Assembly (NCBI GenBank): GCA_964423545.1 | Contig: CAYRFV010000216.1 | Span: 1 to 9,826 of the forward strand | Length of the DNA stretch: 9,826 nt | Direction of reading: 5' to 3' | From: JALOOE01 sp964423545 | GTDB lineage: Bacteria; Chloroflexota; Anaerolineae; CG2-30-64-16 | In this document: positions 1 through 6,626 of the stretch, piece after piece | Numbering within the stretch: position 1 is the first letter of the stretch | Layout: each line of letters opens with the position of its first letter | Position numbers and translations under genes: made by a program | The notes under the pieces: generated by a model | Told to the model about the DNA's origin: nothing | What the model saw: the letters and a program-made list of their open reading frames with translations, nothing else | Databases searched by the model: none

Positions 1-1
1 C

Positions 2-1279
2 AATAGGTCGCTAGCGGATCCCGTGTTTGACGCCTGGCAAGCGGTTGAGACTAAAAAGAGAGCCCTCGAAGCGCGGCAGACCTATGTTCGTGGCCTGGCG
101 ACAGAAGTGCGCAGGTGGCAGTCAAAGATGGCCTCGCTAAACGCCGAGGCCATGCCTGAGAGTCTGGCTCAAGATGCGGAGCTCAAAGAGGTACAGACTA
201 CCGCAGAAGGCGCTCGCACTCGCGTCCTCGGATCCCTCAAGAGCCTGCTCGTCGATTTGGCGGCTGACAATCAGGTCATTGAAGCTGCGTTGAACACGTG
301 GATGCCCACCTTCACCAAAGTCAAAGAAGAATACGACACGTTGTTAGCCACTATTGGAGGTGACCGAGCTTCCAAGGAAGCAGAACGCAAACGGCTCCAA
401 GACGAGAAAGAAGACTTGGAGGATGAGGCCAAGGGCTTTCGAGAACTCACCCAGGCCTTACCCGAACTCCTCAAGACAAGAAGCCAGCTCCTTGATGAAC
501 TTGAGCGAGCTTACCGCGGCTTCTACGATGTTCGGAAGGCCAAGTTCGATCAACTCACCACTTTGTCCGACGGAAAGCTTCAACTTATCCTCGATCACGC
601 CGTAGACCGGCAGTCCTACGAAGAGAAGCTGAGCGATCTGGTCAAGGGAGGGCCAAACGCACCGAGTGTCGCAGACCGAAGGCAAATCGTAAAAGGTGTG
701 GCGCCGAGACGTTTTGTCGAGCTTGTCCTGAACCAAGACGCGCACCGACTGGCTACCGAGGCGGAGATAACGGACCTCTGGGCTGATCGGACTATCGAAA
801 AGCTATGGTCCTACCCCGACCTCTCTGAGGTTCTAGCTCTACAACACAACTGCTACCCAGCCGATGTGCCGACGATCAAATTCCGGAAAGAGGGCAATCA
901 ATACGGCCCGCTCAATGAACTCTCCGTGGGCCAGAAGTGTACGGCGCTTCTGATTATTGCGCTGTGTGACGGGACGATGCCAATCGTGATTGACCAGCCC
1001 GAGGATGCCCTGGATGTCATTTCTGTCTGGGAAGACATCGCGAAGAAGCTCCGTCGGGGGAAGAACTCCCGGCAGTTCATTCTAACAACCCATGATTCCA
1101 CAGTTGCCGTGTCGGCCGATTCTGATCAATTCATCGTTCTGCGGGCAGGCGCCACTTCCGGGCAGGTCGTTTTCGCCGGCGCTATTGATCGCGAGGACGT
1201 GCGCGAAGCCGTGATTAGGCACCTCGAGGGCGGGCCGGAGCCGTATAAGCTGCGGTCGCGCAAGTACAATATGACGTGA
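2..1279 (+). CDS. SMC/ABC-type ATPase, TrlF-like, C-terminal part (5' partial)
   Basis: The reading frame is open to the first base, so the GTG at 23 is only an internal Val and the true start lies upstream. Counting that Val as residue 1, the fragment has a charged helical stretch (about 100-178, likely coiled coil) and then an ABC/SMC nucleotide-binding half. This half contains a signature-like LSVGQ (nt 920-934), a Walker B ending in IDQPED (Asp at 992-994, Glu at 1001-1003), an ALD D-loop and a switch His (1091-1093). The Walker A P-loop is missing because it lies off-window. The last residues (AIDREDVREAV, LEGG, RSRKY) resemble the C-terminus of TrlF-type PHP-SMC ATPases as I remember them. 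Such proteins occur in defence and restriction islands; the molecular role is not established here. It sits 46 bases before pglX on the same strand, with no terminator between, so co-transcription is likely. Other SMC-like defence ATPases remain possible. Confidence 0.75.
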   Translation, partial: NRSLADPVFDAWQAVETKKRALEARQTYVRGLATEVRRWQSKMASLNAEAMPESLAQDAELKEVQTTAEGARTRVLGSLKSLLVDLAADNQVIEAALNTWMPTFTKVKEEYDTLLATIGGDRASKEAERKRLQDEKEDLEDEAKGFRELTQALPELLKTRSQLLDELERAYRGFYDVRKAKFDQLTTLSDGKLQLILDHAVDRQSYEEKLSDLVKGGPNAPSVADRRQIVKGVAPRRFVELVLNQDAHRLATEAEITDLWADRTIEKLWSYPDLSEVLALQHNCYPADVPTIKFRKEGNQYGPLNELSVGQKCTALLIIALCDGTMPIVIDQPEDALDVISVWEDIAKKLRRGKNSRQFILTTHDSTVAVSADSDQFIVLRAGATSGQVVFAGAIDREDVREAVIRHLEGGPEPYKLRSRKYNMT

Positions 1280-1325
1280 TGGGGGCTGCGGAGGACATCC
1301 GGGCACCTCATGGGCAACGATAGGC

Positions 1326-4300
1326 ATGGCCTACACCAACAATCTGCTGTTCAACAACGTCTTCCTCAAGAACCTCCGGCCCGCCGCTGAGGAGCTGGCG
1401 GATGCGCGTTACCTGGTGCACGGCAGCGCGCGGGATTGGTTCTGCAGCGCCGATCTGTCCAGTCCCGCCGCGATGGTGGATACCTGGATCCAGCCACTGC
1501 TCAACCAACAGTCGTTGGACCTTGTGCCGGCCAATTTGGGCGATGAGAACGCCTGGACCATCGTGGCGCCCTGGGAGCGCGAAAAGCCCCTGGCGTTGTG
1601 CTACGTGGCGCCGCATGGCGCCGATCTGAACGGTTACGACGCCGAGGGGAAACTCCCAAAGGGTCAGCATTGGATGATCCGGGCAGTGAGCCTGGCCCGC
1701 CGCGCCGGATGCAAAAACCTGCATTGGGTTGTGCTGACCAACGGCGAGCGCTGGCGGCTGCTGGACTCTAGCGCGCTGCGCCGCTACGAGGCTTTCCTGG
1801 AAGTTGATCTCTACCACCTGCTGTCCGGCGAAGACGATCCGATGGCGGCGTATCTGTTCCATCGCCTCCTGCGCTTCGAGGGGTCGCTGGAACACGACGA
1901 GGCCACCGGGAAGAACAAGCTGGACGCCTTCGTCGCGCAGTCCGTCAAGGCCACGGAGGCCACCGAGCGCTACCTCAAGAGCAGCGTCAGCGACAACCTG
2001 GACACGCCGGGCAACGCCGACGGGATCATGGCGCACTTGTGCATGGGGCTGGTGCACGCCGTTGACCCTGGCCGCACCCGATCCTTCGCCCCGCAAGAAC
2101 GGGATGCCATCTACCGCGATGCGACCTACCTGCTCTATCGGCTGCTGTTTGTCCTGTACGCTGAGGCGCGCGGCCTGCTGCCGGTGGAGCGCGCAGATTA
2201 TCAAGCCGTCAGCCTGCGCAGCATCATCGAAGAGGCCTCCGAGTTACGACTGGATCCCCATAAGCTGGCGGAACATCCTACTCGTCTGTGGACACAACTG
2301 ACCACGCTGTTCAACGCCATCCAGTACAGCGACGAGTATTTGGGCGTGCCGCCTTACAACGGCGGCCTGTTCGACAACAAGGACAAACCCCACCTTCGCG
2401 ACTACGCCATCGAGAACCGATTCCTGGCCCAGGCATTGTACGAGCTGGCTTTCCTGCCGGATCCCAAAGGCGAGCGGTCTGCCGAGCCGATTGACTACCG
2501 TGACCTGTCAGTGCGCCACCTGGGCAGCCTGTACGAGGGCATGATCGAGTATAAGCTCTTCATCGCCGAAGCGGAGCTGCTGGCCCGTCGCGACAAGGAA
2601 GGCCGCGTCAAGTATGAGAGCGCAGCCAAGACCGAACGCAAGTCGAACGACGAGGTCATCAAGCCCGGCAAGGTCTATTTTGCTCAAAGCCCCCATGAGC
2701 GCAAGGCGACCGGCACGCACTACACCGCCGAGGAGCTGGTGGAGCGGTTGGTGCGCCAGACGGTCGTGCGTCTGCTGGAAGAGCGGTGGGCAGCCTTCAA
2801 GCCGAGGCTGGAGAAGTGGCTGGAAGAGATCGAGAACACCCCCGACGAAGCGGCTCGTGCTCGTTTACGCAGCTATGTAGACAGCCAACTCGATGCCTTT
2901 GTGCGCGAGCAGATCCTTTCCCTGCGTATCTGTGACCCGTCCATGGGCAGCGGCCATTTCCTTGTCCATATCGCCTACACCGTCACCAACTTCATCCTGG
3001 AAGTGCTGAGCGCGACCCCCTGGGACAACCCGGCCATCAACCTGGACCCGGCCACCTGGCGCAGGCTGGTGGTGGAGAACTGCCTCTACGGCGTGGATAT
3101 CAACGGCATGGCCGTGGAACTGGCCAAGCTCTCCCTGTGGCTGGCGACGATGCAGCTCGGCCGGCCGCTCTCCTTCCTGGACCATCACCTGAAGCGAGGG
3201 AACAGCCTGCTGGGCGCCCGGCTGTCGGAAATCACGGAGGTGCTGGCCAAGAGCGAGTTGAATAAGGAGACACGCGCAACTGTTATCGCGGAATCGAAGG
3301 GCCAATACAGGTTTCGCGAAACACCGAGAGTGGTTCAGCGTCTCGAACAGGCGAACGCTGCCCTGGACAAGCTTGCACGACAGACCGTCCGAGGGGTTAA
3401 CGACATTGCCCGTCAGGAAGTAGACTACAAAGCTGCGCAAGTCACCCTTGCGCCGTACAAGGCGATCGGAAACCTCATTGTAGCGCGGAGGATGGGAGCG
3501 AAGATCGCTGACAACGAGTTGAACGCGATCGCAACTGCCCTGGAGTCCGGCATGGAGAGACAACTCACCGAGAAACAGGTGCAGTTAGTGAGGGCAGCTA
3601 TGGTAGTGCTTGGCGGGCAGGAGCCTGTGCACTGGGAACTAGAGTACCCTGCCGTCTTTACCCGAATCGTGTCGACAGGTTCGAACCTGGATTGTAAGGG
3701 ATTTGATGTGGTTGTTGGTAATCCACCTTTCCTTGGCGGCCTAAAAATCAGTTCTCAGTTGGGATTCGAGTTCCTAAAACACCTAAAGACAACATACGTG
3801 CCTACCCGTGGTACAGCCGACCTCTGTGCGTACTTCTATCGGCAGGCCTATCAACTTATCAGCAAGGGAGGCTGCGCAGGTTTGGTTACCACCAATACTG
3901 TGGCCGAAGGTGATACGCGGGAGACAGGTCTTGCAGTGATAGTTGGCATGGGGGGGCGGATTTACTATGCTGATAGATATGTCAAATGGGGAGGAGATGC
4001 TGTTGTCGAGGTCAACCTCGTGGCGATTCGAAAGCTTTCAGGAAACGATTCTTGCCCAGTCACCAATGCCTGCTTGGATGCCCATGCCGTCCCTTACATC
4101 TCATCCTATTTGGATGACTTACCGGATCAGATCGCGCTTGTTCTAGACCAGAACAGAAACAAGGGATTCATCGGGGAGTTAATCCGTGGCATCGGTTTTG
4201 TCATGTCTCACGAGGAGGCGCGAGAGCTAGTCAGCAGAGACCGATCATATCAGGATTGCCTTCGTCCATACCTGAATGGGCAAGACATCAACGGAGATCC

Positions 4301-5156
4301 TGAGCAGCGCCCTGGTCGAATTGTGATATGCTTTGAAACCTGGCCCTTAGAGAAGGCAAAGGAGTATCCTGAACTTCTCAAGATTGCCGAGACAAGAGTC
4401 AAGCCAGAAAGGATGAGACTTCCCCCTATCACATCTGATTATCGCAAACTGCGCGAGAAATGGTGGCAGTTTGCACGCTTCGGCTTAGAAATGCGAAAAG
4501 CTGTATCTGATCTTCACAGAGTACTGATCAGGTCTCGCGTGAGTGAACAACACATGGTGGTTTTTGTGCCCAAGGGTACCGTATACAGTGATGCCACCGT
4601 GGTATTCGCATACGATGATCACTTCCACTTTGCTCTCCTGCAATCGTGGGTCCATGAAGTCTGGTTGCGAAGACAGGCATCTTCTCTCAGAACGGACGTG
4701 CGCTACACCCCGACCGACTGCTTCCAGACATTCCCGTTCCCTCAGCAGGTTTCCGAAGGGCAGCGAGAGCGGGGCGAAACGCAGGGGCGATTGTATTATG
4801 AACACCGGCAAGGGATCATGCGCGCAAGACAGGTAGGCCTGACCAAGACCTACAACCTCTTTCATGATCCAGCCTGCACCGATCCTGATATTGCCGAGAT
4901 GCGCCACCTGCACGCGGAGATGGATCAGGCCGTACTTGCGTGTTACGGCTGGCAGGACATTGACCTGGCACACGGCTTCTATCTCAACGACCGCAAGAAG
5001 ACGCGATTCATGCCTTCGCGTGAGGCGCAGCGCGAGATCTTCACCCGATTGCTTGCCCTCAACCAGGAAATCGCCGCCCAGGAAGCCGCGGCCGGAATCT
5101 TACCTACGGCTGAGCCTTCGGACGATGGAGATGAGGCGGAGTCAGATGACGAGTGA
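1326..5156 (+). CDS. pglX: PglX-type DNA N6-adenine methyltransferase (BREX; type IIG-like)
   Basis: This 1276-residue protein has the size and layout of BREX PglX / Eco57I-class methyltransferases. The N-terminal 160 residues resemble the type IIG N-terminal domain and end in VLTNGERWRLL, but no convincing PD-(D/E)XK catalytic set is visible. SAM motif I is DPSMGSGHF (D537-F545), an acidic motif II is YGVDIN (D591), and the catalytic motif IV is NPPF (N799-F802), which specifies amino methylation, here most likely adenine N6. The region after about residue 830 probably recognises the target. The C-terminus is an acidic tail. The known role of PglX is to methylate host DNA so that BREX distinguishes self from phage. 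ATG 1326 is the only reasonable start: the frame is open only back to a stop at 1272, with no other ATG or GTG in between. Its Shine-Dalgarno is weak. GC drops strongly inside the gene (about 3235-4690). A stand-alone type IIG/IIL restriction enzyme is the alternative, but the BrxF and BrxC neighbours favour BREX type 3 (PglXI). Confidence 0.88.
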   Translation: MAYTNNLLFNNVFLKNLRPAAEELADARYLVHGSARDWFCSADLSSPAAMVDTWIQPLLNQQSLDLVPANLGDENAWTIVAPWEREKPLALCYVAPHGADLNGYDAEGKLPKGQHWMIRAVSLARRAGCKNLHWVVLTNGERWRLLDSSALRRYEAFLEVDLYHLLSGEDDPMAAYLFHRLLRFEGSLEHDEATGKNKLDAFVAQSVKATEATERYLKSSVSDNLDTPGNADGIMAHLCMGLVHAVDPGRTRSFAPQERDAIYRDATYLLYRLLFVLYAEARGLLPVERADYQAVSLRSIIEEASELRLDPHKLAEHPTRLWTQLTTLFNAIQYSDEYLGVPPYNGGLFDNKDKPHLRDYAIENRFLAQALYELAFLPDPKGERSAEPIDYRDLSVRHLGSLYEGMIEYKLFIAEAELLARRDKEGRVKYESAAKTERKSNDEVIKPGKVYFAQSPHERKATGTHYTAEELVERLVRQTVVRLLEERWAAFKPRLEKWLEEIENTPDEAARARLRSYVDSQLDAFVREQILSLRICDPSMGSGHFLVHIAYTVTNFILEVLSATPWDNPAINLDPATWRRLVVENCLYGVDINGMAVELAKLSLWLATMQLGRPLSFLDHHLKRGNSLLGARLSEITEVLAKSELNKETRATVIAESKGQYRFRETPRVVQRLEQANAALDKLARQTVRGVNDIARQEVDYKAAQVTLAPYKAIGNLIVARRMGAKIADNELNAIATALESGMERQLTEKQVQLVRAAMVVLGGQEPVHWELEYPAVFTRIVSTGSNLDCKGFDVVVGNPPFLGGLKISSQLGFEFLKHLKTTYVPTRGTADLCAYFYRQAYQLISKGGCAGLVTTNTVAEGDTRETGLAVIVGMGGRIYYADRYVKWGGDAVVEVNLVAIRKLSGNDSCPVTNACLDAHAVPYISSYLDDLPDQIALVLDQNRNKGFIGELIRGIGFVMSHEEARELVSRDRSYQDCLRPYLNGQDINGDPEQRPGRIVICFETWPLEKAKEYPELLKIAETRVKPERMRLPPITSDYRKLREKWWQFARFGLEMRKAVSDLHRVLIRSRVSEQHMVVFVPKGTVYSDATVVFAYDDHFHFALLQSWVHEVWLRRQASSLRTDVRYTPTDCFQTFPFPQQVSEGQRERGETQGRLYYEHRQGIMRARQVGLTKTYNLFHDPACTDPDIAEMRHLHAEMDQAVLACYGWQDIDLAHGFYLNDRKKTRFMPSREAQREIFTRLLALNQEIAAQEAAAGILPTAEPSDDGDEAESDDE
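3235..4690 (+). other. Low-GC segment inside pglX (possible exchanged specificity module)
   Basis: By hand count of sampled 60-base lines, GC is about 65-70% at 3001-3240, falls to about 45-57% between 3241 and 4680, and returns to about 58-60% after 4681. The segment runs from just after motif II, through the catalytic NPPF, to near the end of the probable target-recognition region. The reading frame is intact throughout. I infer recombinational replacement of the specificity part; edges are approximate. Confidence 0.6.
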
Positions 5157-5189
5157 GACCTGAGGAAGCGTAAACTGCGAGAACGCGCG

Positions 5190-6150
5190 ATGACCGACCA
5201 GCTCAACCTTTTCGACCAGCGTCCTGAAATCCCGGAACCGTCAGGTAGCCGAGAACAGGCCTTACAGCCCATCGCCCTCAACAAAGACCGCCCCGGCCTG
5301 ACGCTCGCTGACCTCATACCGGAGAACGCACTCCTGGAACTGAATCGGAGCTATCCCACTCGCGTCGCCTACGTCAGCACCATCCTGCGTCGGTTCCAGG
5401 AGATATCTGCGGAGGGCAGGGCTTTCAACCGCGACGGGGTTGCCGCGGAACTTTCAATCGCCGCGGTTCGATTTGAGAGTACGACCGGCGTCATGCGCCG
5501 AGCGGAGTTGATAGAGCATAAGAGCGCGCCGACTCCCCTGGGACGCCTGGTGCTCAACCATACGCCGTATCTAGACGATATCGGTCTGCTGTGGCTCTTG
5601 CACTATCTGCTGGCCTCAAATGCCAACCTCGTGCTTTGGAGCCACTTCTTCAACCAGGCGTTGATCGGCCGCGACGAGGTGTCTATCGCCGATGTGACCG
5701 CGCAGTACACGTNNNNNNNNNNGATGGTCGGCGCGCACGCTGGCAGAAAAGGCGCCGAAGGAGTTGGGCGGGATTATCCGCACCTATAGCGAGGAGATGT
5801 TTGCGCCGCTCGGGCTCCTGATGCAACGAGAAAAGGGCATTTACGATGTCCTACGAGATACGACCGCTATCCCGCCACTGATCTGGCTGGCGTGCCTGCT
5901 TGTCTATCGCGACCGTTACTACGGCGGCGCAGCGTCGCTGGAGACGCCCCTGATCGTGGACGCGCACTTCAGCCCCGGCCGCATCCTCCGGCAGCGCGAG
6001 GCCCCTGTGCGCCGGGCGCTGGACGAGCTGCACAACGCCGGGTTGCTGACCGTCGAGACGCGCTCGGGCCTCGACCAGGTGCGCTTCCGCCGCGAAGTCA
6101 CGTGGCTCTCGGCGATGCGCCGCTACTTCGAGGAGAAGGCTGCGGGATGA
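5190..6150 (+). CDS. brxA: DUF4007 protein (type 3 BREX BrxA-like), interrupted by an assembly gap
   Basis: Two ORF pieces make one gene of about 318-320 residues. The first 174 residues (frame from ATG 5190) include TPLGRLVL and PYLDDIGLLWLLHYLL (residues 115-141). The rest, in another frame from TGG 5725, includes GGIIRTYSEEMF, SPGRIL and a final helix-turn-helix-like stretch. These stretches match my memory of the DUF4007 family, which pairs a winged-helix-like N-terminal part with a conserved PYLDD..LLWLLH segment. DUF4007 proteins occur in defence loci, and the type 3 BREX BrxA is, as I recall, of this family; its biochemical role is unknown, with DNA binding likely. The N-terminus carries QLNLF (residues 4-8), like a sliding-clamp-binding motif. 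The gene lies 33 bases after pglX in the same frame. GAGGAA at 5162-5167 is 22 bases before the ATG, too far for a good Shine-Dalgarno; CTG 5175 would be better spaced. The frame change across the gap is probably an artefact of the gap length. Confidence 0.75.
5713..5722. other. Assembly gap (10 N) inside the DUF4007 gene
   Basis: A run of exactly ten N, typical of a scaffolding placeholder. The frame before it (codons starting at positions divisible by 3) and the frame after it (one base later) disagree by one base, while conserved DUF4007 residues are clear on both sides. The missing stretch must be a multiple of three bases long, for example 9 or 12, or an unknown larger size. Confidence 0.95.
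6130..6135 (+). promoter_or_regulatory. Ribosome binding site for brxF, inside the DUF4007 gene
   Basis: GAGGAG lies 11 bases before the ATG at 6147. The stop of the DUF4007 gene and this start share ATGA (6147-6150), so translation of the two genes is probably coupled. This supports 6147 over the longer upstream frame, which is a shadow of the DUF4007 gene. Confidence 0.6.
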
Positions 6151-6608
6151 ACTTCCACGATTACCTCAACCGCCAGCAGAACGAAGACCGCCGCGCCTTT
6201 ATCATCCATTACGGCGCCAGGAGCGGCAAGACGCGCTTCGCCCGGCGCATCTGCGAGACCCGGCAGGACGCGTATCTTCTCGATCTGCTGGCCTATTTCC
6301 TGGAACATCCGGAGCTGCCGCCGATTGAGAAGTGCGGCTTCGACATGCTGAAGGGCCTGCTGCTGGCGCTGGACGTGCCGCAGGATGTGATCATCGTGGA
6401 CAACCCCGATTTCCTGTTCAATATATGGAGCGCCGAGGAAAAGCAACGCCTTCTCGGTTGGCTGCGTACGCAGTTACGCTCGCCAGGCGTCACGAAGAAG
6501 ACGATTGTGTTCCTTGTTCAGACCGACGACATCATCACCGTTGCCGATCTACGCAATTCCGGCAATGAACCGCGCGTGCTTGCCCTGGACGCATTCGACG
6601 CCCTGTGA
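6147..6608 (+). CDS. brxF: Small P-loop ATPase, BrxF-like (type 3 BREX)
   Basis: This is a 153-residue protein, matching the size of BrxF, the small P-loop protein specific to type 3 BREX as I recall. A Walker A-like loop reads GARSGKT (G23-T29); the position where the classical loop has its first Gly is Tyr22. A hydrophobic strand ending in VIIVDNPDF (D85) is the Walker B candidate, with Asn rather than Glu after the Asp. A later strand, TIVFLVQTDD (119-128), fits the sensor-1 position of AAA-type ATPases. There is no signal peptide or membrane segment, so it should be cytoplasmic. It overlaps the DUF4007 gene by ATGA and is followed 18 bases later by brxC, so the three form one transcription unit. 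It probably works with BrxC; its precise role is unknown. Identification rests on size, P-loop and position, so a generic small ATPase is the alternative. Confidence 0.7.
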   Translation: MNFHDYLNRQQNEDRRAFIIHYGARSGKTRFARRICETRQDAYLLDLLAYFLEHPELPPIEKCGFDMLKGLLLALDVPQDVIIVDNPDFLFNIWSAEEKQRLLGWLRTQLRSPGVTKKTIVFLVQTDDIITVADLRNSGNEPRVLALDAFDAL

Positions 6609-6612
6609 GTTT

Positions 6613-6616
6613 GAGG
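6613..6616 (+). promoter_or_regulatory. Ribosome binding site for brxC
   Basis: GAGG lies 10 bases before ATG 6627, in the 18-base space between the brxF stop and brxC. It supports the chosen brxC start. Confidence 0.5.
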
Positions 6617-6626
6617 AACCACCGCC

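Noticed and set aside
1280..1325. Terminator or promoter between the TrlF-like gene and pglX
   Set aside because: No GC-rich hairpin followed by T, and no convincing -35/-10 pair in the 46 bases.
1310..1390. A 26-codon ORF from ATG 1310, downstream of GGAGG at 1290-1294, as a possible leader peptide for pglX
   Set aside because: Spacing of 15 bases is long, the peptide overlaps the pglX start without a visible attenuator, and nothing else supports it.
1308..2204. A 298-residue open frame on the - strand over the pglX start
   Set aside because: Antisense to the GC-rich 5' part of pglX, with no recognisable motif; the same kind of shadow.
1326..5156. A stand-alone type IIG/IIL restriction enzyme
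   Set aside because: No clear nuclease site, and the BrxF-, BrxC- and DUF4007-like neighbours in tight operon spacing fit BREX better; kept as the alternative.
5892..6608. A longer version of the small P-loop gene starting at 5892
   Set aside because: The extra part overlaps the conserved DUF4007 C-terminus in another frame and is low-complexity Ala/Arg/Pro. ATG 6147 has a good ribosome binding site and an ATGA overlap.
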